Assembly (NCBI GenBank): GCA_020850945.1
Contig: JADZDR010000061.1
Span: 100,626 to 164,625 of the forward strand
DNA length: 64,000 nt
Direction: 5' to 3'
Source of the DNA: Acidimicrobiia bacterium
Lineage (GTDB): Bacteria; Actinomycetota; Acidimicrobiia; UBA2766
The translations under genes and the position numbers were made by a program. Shown here piece by piece: positions 42,110 through 50,662 of this stretch. The notes beneath the pieces are model-generated. The model was not told the DNA's origin and ran no database searches. It saw only the letters and a program-made list of their open reading frames with translations. The first letter of the stretch is position 1, and each line of letters opens with the position of its first letter.

Positions 42110-43245
42110 AGACCGATGCGCTGGGCGAGGAGCTCACGGTGGTACGTGGCGTCACCCAGGTAGATCTCGGTCGACTTCGCCCGCTTGAAGTAGAGGTGAC
42201 AGTCGTGCTCCCACGTGAAGCCGATACCGCCGTGGATCTGGATGTTCTCGGCGGCGCAGTGGAAGTAGGTGTCCGAGCAGTATGCCTTGGCGAGGGGCGC
42301 CACGACAGGGAGCTCCTCGTTGTCCTCCGCGGCCGCCCAGCCCGCGTAGTAGGAGGCGGAACGGGCCGACTCGACCTCGAGGAGCATGTCGGCGCACTTG
42401 TGCTTGATCGCCTGGAAGGACCCGATCGGGCGGCCGAACTGCACGCGCACCTTGGCGTATTCGACCGACATGTCGAGGCACTTCTGGGCGCCTCCCACCT
42501 GCTCGGCGGCGAGGGCGACGGCGGCGAGGTCGAGGACCTTGACCATCGAGTCCCACGCCTCACCCTCGTTGCCCATGAGGTTCGCGGCCGGGACACGCAC
42601 GTCGCTCAGCTTCACCTCGGCCTGCTTGCGGGTCATGTCCATCGTGTTGAGCTTGCGCCGCTCGATGCCGGCGGAACCGGCGTCGACCACGAAGAGGCTC
42701 ACGCCATCGGCAGCCGCCGTGCCCTCCGCCCGGGCGGCGACCACGAGGAGGTCCGCCGTGTGCCCGTCGATCACGTAGGTCTTCGTTCCGTTCAGGACGT
42801 AGTCGGACCCGTCCTTCTTCGCGGTCGCCGTCACACCGTCGGCGTCCCAGCGCCCGTTCTGCTCCGTGTAGGCGAGGGTGGCGATGGTCTCACCCGACGC
42901 GATGCCGGGGAGGTGCTCCTGCTTCTGGTCCTCCGTCCCGGCGACGAGGAGGGCGTTGCCGGCCAGGCACACCGACGAGAAGAACGGCGCGCAGAGCAGG
43001 GCGCGGCCCATCTCCTCCATCACGGCGATGAGCTCGACGTACGTGAAGCCGGATCCGCCGTACTCCTCGGGCACGATGAGGGAGGGCCAACCGAGCTCGG
43101 CGCCGATGCGGCCCCAGATGTCGGGGTCGTACCCGGTGTCGGTCTCCATGAGAGCCCGGACCTGCTCCGAAGCCGAGTAGTTCTCGAGGAAGCTCCGTGC
43201 GCCCTTGCGCAGTTCTTCCTGTTCCTCGGTGAAGGCGAAGTTCAT
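42106..43245 (-). CDS. Acyl-CoA dehydrogenase
   Basis: A 379-residue acyl-CoA dehydrogenase: N-terminal helical domain (MNFAFTEEQEELRKGARSFL), beta domain, and C-terminal helices with YAKVRVQFGRPIGSFQAIKH and HGGIGFTWEHDCHLYFKRAK. It oxidises acyl-CoA to the 2-enoyl-CoA with FAD. It lies next to a second dehydrogenase gene, as fadE28/fadE29 do in the mycobacterial igr operon, where two unlike subunits form one enzyme; the same may hold here. It overlaps the CTG-start gene by 4 bases. Confidence 0.93.
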   Translation of the reverse strand: MNFAFTEEQEELRKGARSFLENYSASEQVRALMETDTGYDPDIWGRIGAELGWPSLIVPEEYGGSGFTYVELIAVMEEMGRALLCAPFFSSVCLAGNALLVAGTEDQKQEHLPGIASGETIATLAYTEQNGRWDADGVTATAKKDGSDYVLNGTKTYVIDGHTADLLVVAARAEGTAAADGVSLFVVDAGSAGIERRKLNTMDMTRKQAEVKLSDVRVPAANLMGNEGEAWDSMVKVLDLAAVALAAEQVGGAQKCLDMSVEYAKVRVQFGRPIGSFQAIKHKCADMLLEVESARSASYYAGWAAAEDNEELPVVAPLAKAYCSDTYFHCAAENIQIHGGIGFTWEHDCHLYFKRAKSTEIYLGDATYHRELLAQRIGL

Positions 43246-43339
43246 CTCTCCCCCTGCTTGTCCTTCTTGTCCTGGCGGAGGCGCCTGCGGGTACCGGCAC
43301 CTCGGGGATCAGTTGACACGAGAATCGGTAAGCGACTCG

Positions 43340-43376
43340 GGAATGATGGCACGTGGGCAGCGCACCTGCCCATTCC
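43340..43376. terminator. Hairpin with GTGGGCAG between the dehydrogenase genes
   Basis: GGGCAG (43355-43360) pairs with CTGCCC (43366-43371), and outside it GGAAT (43340-43344) pairs with ATTCC (43372-43376) with an unpaired stretch on the left. It carries the GTGGGCAG word seen near 1 kb. It may attenuate read-through from the upstream dehydrogenase. Confidence 0.5.
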
Positions 43377-43387
43377 GGCGCCCACCG

Positions 43388-44596
43388 TCACTGCGGCTTC
43401 GGCTCCTTCGGGAGACCGAGGATGCGCTCGCCCACGATGTTGCGCTGGATCTCGGCCGTGCCGCCCCAGATCGTCTCGCTCTTCGCGAAGAGATAGGCGA
43501 CCTGTTCGGCGTCGAGTGCGTAGTCGGGGCCTATGACCTGGCCCTCGAAACCACGCAGGGACATGCCGAGCTCGGTCACCCAGCGGTGGTACTCGGACCA
43601 GAAGATCTTGTTGACGGAGCCGGCCGGACCCGGGTCGCCCTTCTCGATGAGGGCCGTGAGGCTCCGGTAGGCCTGCGCCTTCATGATGTGCACAGCGGTG
43701 TAGGCCTTGGCGAGCTCCTGGCGGACGAGCGGGTCCTCGGACTTGGGCCGGCCGCCGGCACCCGCCGTCGACTTGGCGATCTCGATGAATGCTTCGAGCT
43801 CGCGTCTGAACCGGAGAGCCTGTGTCGTGACGGAGGATCCGCGCTCGAAGCCGAGCGTCGTCATCGCCACCTTCCACCCGTTGTTGACGCCACCGACGAC
43901 GTTCTCCGCCGGGCAGTGGGCCTCGTCGAAGAAGACCTCGTTGAACTCGGCGATGCGACTGATCTGGGTGAGGGGCCGAACCGTCACACCCGCCTGCTTC
44001 ATGGGGACGAGGAGGTAGCTGATGCCCTTGTGCTTGGGGGCGTCGGGGTCCGTGCGAGCGAGGAGGAAGCAGTAGTCCGCGATGTGGCCGAGTGACGTCC
44101 AGACCTTCTGGCCGGTGATCACCCATTCGTCGCCATCGAGGACAGCCCGCGTCTTGAGGCTTGCGAGGTCGGACCCGGCGTCGGGTTCGCTGAAGCCCTG
44201 ACACCAGAGCTCCTCGCCGCTGAGGATTGGGTCGAGGAACCGCTTCTTCTGCTCGTCGCTGCCGTAGTGGATGATCGTCGGACCGACGAGGGTTTCGGCG
44301 AGGAAGTTGCCGGCGGGCGGGGCGTCGGCGCGGAACATCTCTTCGGCGTAGACGATCTGCTCGAGGAGGCTGAGGCCGCGGCCACCGTACTCGGCCGGCC
44401 AGTGGATCCCCTTGAAGCCGGCCTCGTAGAGCTTACGGCTCCACTCCTTGATCCACTCGTTCGTGAGGATGTCTTCGGACGCCTCCGAGTCGACCACGTC
44501 GACATGGTCACGCCAGCCCGGATCGAGGTTGGTGGCGAGCCATGCCCGCAACTCGTGCCTGAACGCCTCCGCCTGTTCGCCGTAATCGAAGTCCAT
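43388..44596 (-). CDS. Acyl-CoA dehydrogenase
   Basis: A 402-residue acyl-CoA dehydrogenase. IHWPAEYGGRGLSLLEQIVY, WCQGFSEPDAGSDLASLKTR, WVITGQKVWTSLGHIADYCF and the C-terminal WGGTAEIQRNIVGERILGLP are diagnostic for FAD and substrate binding. The subgroup (long N-terminus, SEPDAGSDLAS) is common in sterol and branched-chain degradation. The ATG at 44596 (MDFDYGEQAEAFR) is used; the longer open frame runs through the HNH gene region. It is likely transcribed with the dehydrogenase gene downstream. Confidence 0.93.
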   Translation of the reverse strand: MDFDYGEQAEAFRHELRAWLATNLDPGWRDHVDVVDSEASEDILTNEWIKEWSRKLYEAGFKGIHWPAEYGGRGLSLLEQIVYAEEMFRADAPPAGNFLAETLVGPTIIHYGSDEQKKRFLDPILSGEELWCQGFSEPDAGSDLASLKTRAVLDGDEWVITGQKVWTSLGHIADYCFLLARTDPDAPKHKGISYLLVPMKQAGVTVRPLTQISRIAEFNEVFFDEAHCPAENVVGGVNNGWKVAMTTLGFERGSSVTTQALRFRRELEAFIEIAKSTAGAGGRPKSEDPLVRQELAKAYTAVHIMKAQAYRSLTALIEKGDPGPAGSVNKIFWSEYHRWVTELGMSLRGFEGQVIGPDYALDAEQVAYLFAKSETIWGGTAEIQRNIVGERILGLPKEPKPQ

Positions 44597-44654
44597 GCCC
44601 CACGATAACGCGGGTGCTCGCGTCGTCGAGGGACTCGTCGCGCAGCCACGTGAG

Positions 44655-44769
44655 GTCGGGGCTGGGCGTCGAAGCGGGGGAAGCGCCGGTGCCAGTCCTC
44701 GGGGGCGACGCCGGAGCGCGCGCGGGCCCACTCGAGCACCCTCGGCCGAATCTCGACCCGGACCGTCAT
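44655..44769 (-). pseudogene. Truncated ImmA/IrrE-like N-terminal fragment
   Basis: An ATG at 44769, overlapping the HNH stop by 4 bases, begins [20 protein letters not shown], then VAPEDWHRRFPRFDA. This resembles the opening helix-turn-helix of ImmA/IrrE-type proteins that pair with toxin/antitoxin or phage functions. After about 36 codons the frame turns Arg/Pro-rich, while another frame reads SPDLTWLRDESLDDASTRVI, so the gene looks cut and frameshifted; the metallopeptidase HExxH part is absent. The remaining frame only overlaps the dehydrogenase gene. Confidence 0.45.
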
Positions 44770-45842
44770 GACTCCTCGCTCCGGTGGCGGGCGTGGTGAC
44801 AGGTCCAGCAGCGTTCGTGTAGCTCGTCGACGACCGTGCGGCCGGTGAGAGCGAAGCCGGGTTCGTGGTCGAGCTCCAAGAGGGTGGTGACCCCGCAGTC
44901 GACACAGCCCCGGTCGCGTTCGTGTACGAGGCGCCTCTGGCGGGCAGTGGGGTGCCGGTGACGGCCCGACGCGTTGACGGGCCGGCGTTCGGCGTCGTGG
45001 ATGAGCACTCGCAGAAACGACGCAGGCGCGACACGCTCCACGACCGAGCCGGCCACAGGGGTTCCGTCGTCGAGGGTGCAGCCGTCGCCGCGCACGTGGA
45101 GCACGACCTCGGTGTCGACGACCGCCCCGCCCCCCGCCAGGAGTGCGACGAGGCCGTCGGCACGCTGCTGGGCCACCGACGGCCAACCCGTCACCCACGG
45201 TGGCGCCGACGCGTCCGCGGACGCGTCCGCGGCACACTCGGTGAGCGGCGTCGGTTCGGGCGCCGGTCGCCGCATGATCCACGTGTCGATCGCGGTGATC
45301 AGGGCCGCCGCAACCGCCGGCGGCAGGCGCAGGGCGCCCAGGATCATGCCGTCGGGTTCGATGCGCCAGGTCAGGGCGCGGGCCGCGTGCTGGCGGCGCT
45401 CGGTCTCGTCGGGACTCTCGCGGCGGGTCAGCCAGCGTGCGATCTCGACGGCGAGACGGCCCGCAGGCGTACGTTCGGCGACGGCGAGCAGGTCGACTTC
45501 GTTGTCGGCGGTCGCGACCCGGGAGAGCAACCGCACCTTGGAGTAGGAGATGCGGCCGTCGCCGAACGCGGCGTCGACACGGGCGAGGGTCGCGAGGCTG
45601 CGCCCCACGCGTAGCCACTCGCGGGCCGTCGCCACCTCGACGTCGAGTGCCGCTGCGACCCAGTGGGCGCAGGTGCGTGCCCCGTCGAGGGCCCACTCGC
45701 CGGAGCGGTCGCGCTCGGCGAGCAGATGGACGAGACGGTGCTGCGCCCGCGACCAGCTCCTCCCCACGGCGAGGACTCGGGTGCGGAGGTCGGGCGAGAC
45801 GACCGGTGGCGGGTGGTGGAGCAGGCTGGCGTTCGCTGACAT
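44766..45842 (-). CDS. DUF222/13E12-family HNH endonuclease
   Basis: A 358-residue protein. The DUF222 helical region spans ~15-220 ([58 protein letters not shown]), and the C-terminus is an HNH nuclease ([20 protein letters not shown], then CWTCHHARH) with two CxxC zinc ligands. The 13E12 family is multicopy in Actinobacteria and linked to mobile DNA. The linker contains ADASADAS, encoded by a 12-bp tandem repeat. The ATG at 45842 has GGAGG upstream; an earlier start at 45878 is possible. Confidence 0.88.
   Translation of the reverse strand: MSANASLLHHPPPVVSPDLRTRVLAVGRSWSRAQHRLVHLLAERDRSGEWALDGARTCAHWVAAALDVEVATAREWLRVGRSLATLARVDAAFGDGRISYSKVRLLSRVATADNEVDLLAVAERTPAGRLAVEIARWLTRRESPDETERRQHAARALTWRIEPDGMILGALRLPPAVAAALITAIDTWIMRRPAPEPTPLTECAADASADASAPPWVTGWPSVAQQRADGLVALLAGGGAVVDTEVVLHVRGDGCTLDDGTPVAGSVVERVAPASFLRVLIHDAERRPVNASGRHRHPTARQRRLVHERDRGCVDCGVTTLLELDHEPGFALTGRTVVDELHERCWTCHHARHRSEES
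45204..45226. repeat. 23-bp direct repeat with 18-bp palindrome, copy inside the HNH gene
   Basis: ACGCGTCCGCGGACGCGT (45209-45226) is a perfect palindrome and, with CGCCG before it, matches 45992-46014 exactly. It lies in a 12-bp tandem repeat coding for the ADAS units of the HNH protein. Confidence 0.85.
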
Positions 45843-46295
45843 GACGGCCTCCACGGGTGTGGCTGGACCGGGCGGCACCGGTCTCTCTTGTGGGAGGACC
45901 GCCTTCGAAGCAGGCGGTCGAGCTTCGCTCGACCAAGCGTACGTGGGGGGTGTGACATCTTTATGGCGGGGAACGGCGCCACGGACCGTGTCGCCGACGC
46001 GTCCGCGGACGCGTGTTCGCCACTACCGGTGGGATATGTCTGGCTCCTCGTCCACCAAGCCGCCACGGCCAACGAGGGCAAGCGATCCATTCCCCCGCGA
46101 GACCAAGAAGTCACCCTGCCTGTGGCGGGTCCGCGGCGACCCGCCCTCGGCGTCGTCGACCCAGGTGCGCAGCCAACGGGCGAACGTCTCGGGCCGGTGG
46201 AACATGAACACCGGCCAGGAGCGGCGACACGGGCGCCGCCCAACGGGGCGTCGCCGGGCCCTTGCGCCCGACCACGCAGCGTGTTGAACTGTGGT
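45843..46295. other. 453-base region without a confirmed gene
   Basis: This gap between the HNH gene and the histidine kinase holds the second 23-bp repeat copy (45992-46014). On the minus strand a 60-codon frame (46023-46205, [20 protein letters not shown]...) has protein-like composition and could be a small gene or a fragment. On the plus strand the kinase frame is open throughout but not kinase-like. The gap looks like the edge of a mobile insertion. Confidence 0.5.
45992..46014. repeat. 23-bp direct repeat with 18-bp palindrome, upstream copy
   Basis: This sequence is identical, in the same orientation, to 45204-45226 and contains the perfect 18-bp palindrome at 45997-46014. It lies 150 bases upstream of the HNH start. 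Confidence 0.85.
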
Positions 46296-48026
46296 GTGGC
46301 ACCCACGCAGGGCATCCCGTTCGGGGTCTCCACCCGCTACCGCCGGAGGCGGTTCCTGCGCAGCGCGATCCTCGTGATCGGTTGCACCGTCCTCGTGGCC
46401 GTGCCGATGACGCTGATCCAGGGGCGAACGCGTTTCGCCGCACTCCTCGTCTGCGGCCTCCCCATCCTCGGTGTCGCCTGGCTGTTCCTGAGGCGGGGCC
46501 GGCTCCGCCTCGCCACGCACACGATGTTCCTCGCGCTCTTCTGCATCGTCGCGCTCGCCCCCCTCGTCGACGGCGGCCAGACGTCGAGCATCCTCCTCTT
46601 CACGCTGCTCGTACTGCCGATCTTCGTCCCCATGCTCGCCAGCATCCGGGCCACGATCGCATGGGGGCTCGCCTGTCTCACGGCCCTCTTCGGGATCTAC
46701 GTGAGTGAGCTCTTCGTGACGATCCCCTTCCAGGTCGAGCCGACGCTGTTCCAGCAGTTCCTCGGCCTCGCCATCATGGGTGCCGCCCTCGTCCTCCTCG
46801 CCGTGCGCTGGGCCGTGGAAACGGACCGCCTTCTCGGAGCCGAACAGGCCGCCCGCGCCTCGGCCGAGGACGCGAGCGTGCAGAAGAGCAACTTCCTCGC
46901 GAACATGAGCCACGAGATCCGCACGCCGATGAACGGAGTGCTCGCCATGGCAGGCCTCCTCCTCAAGACCGACCTCGACGAACAGCAGCACGAGGAGGTG
47001 CGGATCATCCGGGACTCGGCCCGTTCCCTCCTCGGTGTCATCGACGACATCCTCGACTACACGCGGGTCGAAGCAGGCCGGCTCGCAGTCGACACCGCCC
47101 CCTTCGACCCGGCGGCGATGGCGTCGGACGTGGTCGAGCTCCTCACCCGTCAGGCGGACGAGAACGGCCTGCGGCTCGGAGTCGTGCACGACGGGCACAT
47201 TCCCGATCGCGTGGTTTCCGATCCCCTGCGCGTGAGACAGATCCTCCTCAACCTCGTCTCCAACGCCGTGAAGTTCACACTCGAAGGATCGATCACGGTC
47301 CGTATCGCATGGGATGCCGGCCCGGACGACGGAACAGGACACGGACCCGTCCTGCGCCTCGCCGTGGAGGACACGGGGATCGGGATCCCCCTGAAGGACC
47401 AGGCGGGGATCTTCGACCAGTTCGCGCAGGTCGACTCCTCGACGACTCGCCGCGTCGGCGGAGCCGGGCTCGGCCTCGCCATCTGTCGTGAGCTCACCCG
47501 CCTCCTCGGCGGCACGATAGATCTCGAGAGTGCTCCGGGCCGGGGGTCGATCTTCCGCGTCGAGCTCCCCGCCCCTGAATCGACAGCGACCGAGGCCCCA
47601 CACCCTCGTCAACCCGTGTCGGGGCGGCGGGGGCTCCGCGTGCTCCTCGCCGAGGACAACCTCGTGAACCAGAAGATCGCCAAACGCGCCCTCGAGCGAC
47701 TCGGCTGCGAGGTCGTCGTCGCGTGCGACGGTGCCGAGACACTCGAGGCGGCCGACTCCCACCGCTTCGACCTCATCCTCATGGACGTGCACATGCCCCG
47801 CCTCGACGGGTACACGGCAGCGGGTGTCATCCGTGCCTCCGAGGGCCCGAACGCCGACACGCCGATCGTCGCCGTCACGGCCAGCGTGTACGACGATCCC
47901 GCCCGGCGCGAGGAGGTCGGCGTCGACCACCTCCTCGCAAAGCCCTTCGAGATCGAGGAGCTCGAGTCCGTCGTCGAGGAATGGGCCGTGCAACCCGAGA
48001 CGGACACCTCCCGCGACGCCACTTGA
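46296..48026 (+). CDS. Membrane-bound hybrid sensor histidine kinase
   Basis: A protein of about 576 residues from the GTG at 46296. Residues ~20-185 hold six hydrophobic helices ([20 protein letters not shown], ..., [20 protein letters not shown]); then a short coiled coil, a HisKA domain with the phospho-His in [16 protein letters not shown], an ATPase domain ([25 protein letters not shown]) and a C-terminal receiver with the phospho-Asp in [13 protein letters not shown] and Lys in LLAKPFE. It senses through its membrane part and passes phosphate internally; a separate partner is expected elsewhere. The frame is open upstream to 45888, but that part lacks family character. Confidence 0.9.
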   Translation: MAPTQGIPFGVSTRYRRRRFLRSAILVIGCTVLVAVPMTLIQGRTRFAALLVCGLPILGVAWLFLRRGRLRLATHTMFLALFCIVALAPLVDGGQTSSILLFTLLVLPIFVPMLASIRATIAWGLACLTALFGIYVSELFVTIPFQVEPTLFQQFLGLAIMGAALVLLAVRWAVETDRLLGAEQAARASAEDASVQKSNFLANMSHEIRTPMNGVLAMAGLLLKTDLDEQQHEEVRIIRDSARSLLGVIDDILDYTRVEAGRLAVDTAPFDPAAMASDVVELLTRQADENGLRLGVVHDGHIPDRVVSDPLRVRQILLNLVSNAVKFTLEGSITVRIAWDAGPDDGTGHGPVLRLAVEDTGIGIPLKDQAGIFDQFAQVDSSTTRRVGGAGLGLAICRELTRLLGGTIDLESAPGRGSIFRVELPAPESTATEAPHPRQPVSGRRGLRVLLAEDNLVNQKIAKRALERLGCEVVVACDGAETLEAADSHRFDLILMDVHMPRLDGYTAAGVIRASEGPNADTPIVAVTASVYDDPARREEVGVDHLLAKPFEIEELESVVEEWAVQPETDTSRDAT

Positions 48027-48031
48027 ATTTC

Positions 48032-48047
48032 CACTATGTGCGTAGTG
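48032..48047. promoter_or_regulatory. Inverted repeat upstream of sufC
   Basis: CACTATGTGCGTAGTG has 5-bp inverted arms around a 6-base centre and lies 14 bases before the sufC GTG, in an AT-richer stretch (ATTTCCACTATG, TAGTGTAAAG). It would suit a regulator such as SufR or an Rrf2 protein and overlaps a likely -10 region. Confidence 0.45.
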
Positions 48048-48060
48048 TAAAGTCCGTGCG

Positions 48061-48861
48061 GTGAGCTCTCCTCTCTTCGAGATCCGGGACCTGCACGCCC
48101 GTCCGTCCGACGTCGAGGACACAGAGGAGAACGGCGCGAGGCAGGAGATCCTCCGCGGAGTCGACCTCGCTGTCGCCGCCGGCGAGTTGCACGCCCTCAT
48201 GGGTCCGAACGGATCAGGGAAGTCCACGCTCGCCAACGTCCTCCTCGGCCACCCCGGATACGAGGTCACGCAGGGCACGATCAAGTTCAAGGGCGAGGAC
48301 GTCGTCGGCCTCGGCCCCGATGCCCGTGCCCAGCGCGGCATGTTCCTCGGCTTCCAGTACCCGGAGGAGATCCCGGGCGTGAAGGTCCTCAACTTCATGC
48401 AGACCGCGATGAGCAGGCGGCGCGGCATCGACCTCTCCCTCCTCGAGATCCGCCTCGCCCTGATGGAGAAGATGGCTGCTCTCGACATGGACCAGTCGTT
48501 CATGGACCGGCACCTGAACGAGGGTTTCAGCGGCGGCGAACGCAAACGGAACGAGATCCTCCAGATGGCCCTCCTCGAGCCGGACCTCGCCATCCTCGAC
48601 GAGACCGATTCCGGGCTCGACGTCGACTCGCTGCGCATCGTCGGCACAGGCGTGCAGGGAATCCGTGACACCCGCCCCGAGATGGCGGCACTCCTCATCA
48701 CCCACTACCGCCGCATCCTCGAACACCTCGAGCCGGATCGCGTGCACGTCCTCGTCGACGGACGCATCGTGGAGTCAGGCGGCCCGGCCCTCGCCGCCCG
48801 CATCGACGCCGAAGGCTTCGACGCGCTGCGTGCCGCTCACCTCGCCGGAGAGCTCGCATGA
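48061..48861 (+). CDS. sufC: Fe-S cluster assembly ATPase SufC
   Basis: A 266-residue ABC-type ATPase. GPNGSGKSTLANVLLGHPGY is Walker A with the SufC-specific tail, FQYPEEIPGVKV is the Q-loop, FSGGERKRNEILQMALLEP is the signature and LAILDETDSGLDVD is Walker B. SufC drives the SufBCD scaffold that builds Fe-S clusters. The start is GTG at 48061. sufS follows with a 4-base overlap. sufB and sufD, which normally precede sufC, are not in the window; the upstream gene is the hybrid kinase. An insert EDTEENGARQE after strand 1 is slightly longer than usual. Confidence 0.95.
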   Translation: MSSPLFEIRDLHARPSDVEDTEENGARQEILRGVDLAVAAGELHALMGPNGSGKSTLANVLLGHPGYEVTQGTIKFKGEDVVGLGPDARAQRGMFLGFQYPEEIPGVKVLNFMQTAMSRRRGIDLSLLEIRLALMEKMAALDMDQSFMDRHLNEGFSGGERKRNEILQMALLEPDLAILDETDSGLDVDSLRIVGTGVQGIRDTRPEMAALLITHYRRILEHLEPDRVHVLVDGRIVESGGPALAARIDAEGFDALRAAHLAGELA

Positions 48862-50117
48862 GCGATCTCGCGTCCATCCGCGAGATCGACGCGTTCGCCG
48901 AGTCGTTGCGCAAGGACTTCCCGATCCTGCACCGCACGGTCCACGACCGGCCCCTCGTGTACCTCGACAGCGCGGCTTCGTCACAGCGTCCCGAGGCCGT
49001 GATCGAGGCCATGGACACCTACTACCGCACGTACCACTCGAACATCCACCGGGGCGCGCACACCCTCGGCGAAGAGGCCACGGCGGCCTACGACGGCGCG
49101 AGGACCAAGATCGCCCGTTTCGTGAACTCGCCCACGCCTGAGCAGATCGTCTTCACGAAGAACGTGACCGAGGCGCTCAACCTCGTCGCCCACAGCTGGG
49201 GACGTGCCAACCTGGGCGAGGGGGATCGGATCCTTCTCTCCACGATGGAGCACCACGCGAACATCGTGCCGTGGTTCATGGTGGCCGAGATGACGGGTGC
49301 CACGGTCGAGTGGGTCCCGATCAGCGACGACGGCGTTCTCGACCTCGACGCCCTCGCCCGCATGTTGCGGGGGGCGAGCGTGCTCGCCTGCACGGCCGTC
49401 TCGAACGTCGTGGGGACGCTGAATCCGATCGCCGACATCTGTGCCATGGCCCGTGGTGAAGGCGTCGTCTCCGTCGTCGACGCCGCGCAGTACACCCCCC
49501 ACCAGGTGACGGACGTGGTGGCGATCGGGGCCGACTTCCTCGGCTTCACGGGCCACAAGGCGCTCGGTCCGACGGGTGTCGGGGTCCTCTGGGGACGGTC
49601 CGATCTCCTCGATTCCATGCCGCCGTTCCTCGGTGGTGGCGAGATGATCGAGCACGTCGACTACGACGGCTTCTCGACCGCGCCCGTCCCGGCGAAGTTC
49701 GAAGCCGGCACGATGCCGATCGCCGAGGTGATCGGCCTCGGTGTCGCGGTGGACTACCTGGCCGACGTCGGGATGGACCGCGTGCGCGACCACGACGTCG
49801 CCATCCTCCGCTACGCGCTCGCGGCGCTCACCGACGCCTTCGGCGCCAAGATCCGCATCCTCGGCCCGCTCGACCCGGAGCAACGCAGTGGCCTCGTGAG
49901 CTTCGAGCTCGGTGACGTGCACCCACACGACATCTCGACGATCCTCGACCAGGAGGGTGTGGCGATCCGGGCCGGCCACCACTGCGCCAAGCCCCTGCAC
50001 GCCCGGTTCGGTGTGACGGCGAGCGCGCGGGCGAGCTTCCAGTTCTACAACACGACGGCCGAGGTCGATCAGCTCGTGCACGCCCTCGACATCGCCCTCG
50101 AGCTCTTCGGCCTGTGA
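48858..50117 (+). CDS. sufS: Cysteine desulfurase SufS
   Basis: A 419-residue class V aminotransferase-fold PLP enzyme. Lys in GFTGHKALGPTGVGVLWG binds PLP; ASSQRPEAVIEAM and YRTYHSNIHRGAHTLGEEAT are SufS N-terminal signatures; the active-site Cys is in RAGHHCAKPLHARFG. It takes sulfur from cysteine for Fe-S cluster assembly. Its ATG overlaps sufC by 4 bases and its stop overlaps the GTG of the next gene by 4 bases, so all three are coupled. The sulfur acceptor SufU is not adjacent. Confidence 0.95.
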   Translation: MSDLASIREIDAFAESLRKDFPILHRTVHDRPLVYLDSAASSQRPEAVIEAMDTYYRTYHSNIHRGAHTLGEEATAAYDGARTKIARFVNSPTPEQIVFTKNVTEALNLVAHSWGRANLGEGDRILLSTMEHHANIVPWFMVAEMTGATVEWVPISDDGVLDLDALARMLRGASVLACTAVSNVVGTLNPIADICAMARGEGVVSVVDAAQYTPHQVTDVVAIGADFLGFTGHKALGPTGVGVLWGRSDLLDSMPPFLGGGEMIEHVDYDGFSTAPVPAKFEAGTMPIAEVIGLGVAVDYLADVGMDRVRDHDVAILRYALAALTDAFGAKIRILGPLDPEQRSGLVSFELGDVHPHDISTILDQEGVAIRAGHHCAKPLHARFGVTASARASFQFYNTTAEVDQLVHALDIALELFGL

Positions 50118-50662
50118 GCGGCGACCCGCGGGGACGCTTCACGCTTCCCCGCGTCGACGGTCTCCAGCGGCTCCGCCTCCAGCACTGGGGGATGATCGCG
50201 GTCACCGCGCTCGCGATCGCCCTCATGTGGCGCCTGCGTGACGCCGGCACCCTGTCGGATCTCTCCGTGGGGTTAGGCGTGGCGGCCGGAATCGTGTGGG
50301 CGGTCCTCACGTTCGCCGCCGTCGTCGCCCTCCGACGCCGGCCCCTGCGCTCCGCCGATGCCGGCACCCTCGCCCAGAGCTACAACATCCGCACGGTCGT
50401 CGCGGCCGCGATCTCGATGTCGAACCTCGCCGTCGCGTTCGTGCTCCTCTTCGCCTCCGGCAGCTTCTCCCCCGTGATCGCCCCGGCCGTCTCGGCCCTC
50501 GCCGGTCTCGTGTACATGGCACCCGTGGACGCAGAGCTGGATCGCAGCCAGCGCCGCCTCGACGCCGAGGCACACGAGGCGGACGGGGGGGTCGCTCCGC
50601 CGGATCTCCGGTCGGCGCTGCGCGGCTTCCGTCCCGGCGAGCTCCCGGCCGACGACGGCTAA
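50114..50662 (+). CDS. Membrane protein of unknown function
   Basis: A 182-residue protein with four hydrophobic helices (WGMIAVTALAIALMWRL, VGLGVAAGIVWAVLTFAAVV, NLAVAFVLLFASGSF, SPVIAPAVSALAGLVYMAPV) and a charged C-terminal tail. No family is recognised. The GTG overlaps the sufS stop by 4 bases (GTGA), so it is translated with sufCS and may serve the same process, but no functional link is visible. Its TAA overlaps the TAG of the convergent thiolase-like gene (shared CTAA). Confidence 0.7.
   Translation: MSGDPRGRFTLPRVDGLQRLRLQHWGMIAVTALAIALMWRLRDAGTLSDLSVGLGVAAGIVWAVLTFAAVVALRRRPLRSADAGTLAQSYNIRTVVAAAISMSNLAVAFVLLFASGSFSPVIAPAVSALAGLVYMAPVDAELDRSQRRLDAEAHEADGGVAPPDLRSALRGFRPGELPADDG

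Noticed and set aside
45208..45231. Short tandem repeat as a possible CRISPR or satellite
   Set aside because: It consists of only two 12-bp units in coding phase (ADAS) and has no spacers.
45888..46295. N-terminal 136-codon extension of the histidine kinase
   Set aside because: The frame is open, but its residues are unlike kinases, and it includes the ADASADA repeat motif of the palindrome; the GTG at 46296 gives a normal protein.
46023..48701. 892-codon minus-strand frame opposite the histidine kinase and sufC
   Set aside because: It is antisense to two genes with clear motifs, and its Arg/Glu/Asp-rich composition is that of a GC-rich shadow.
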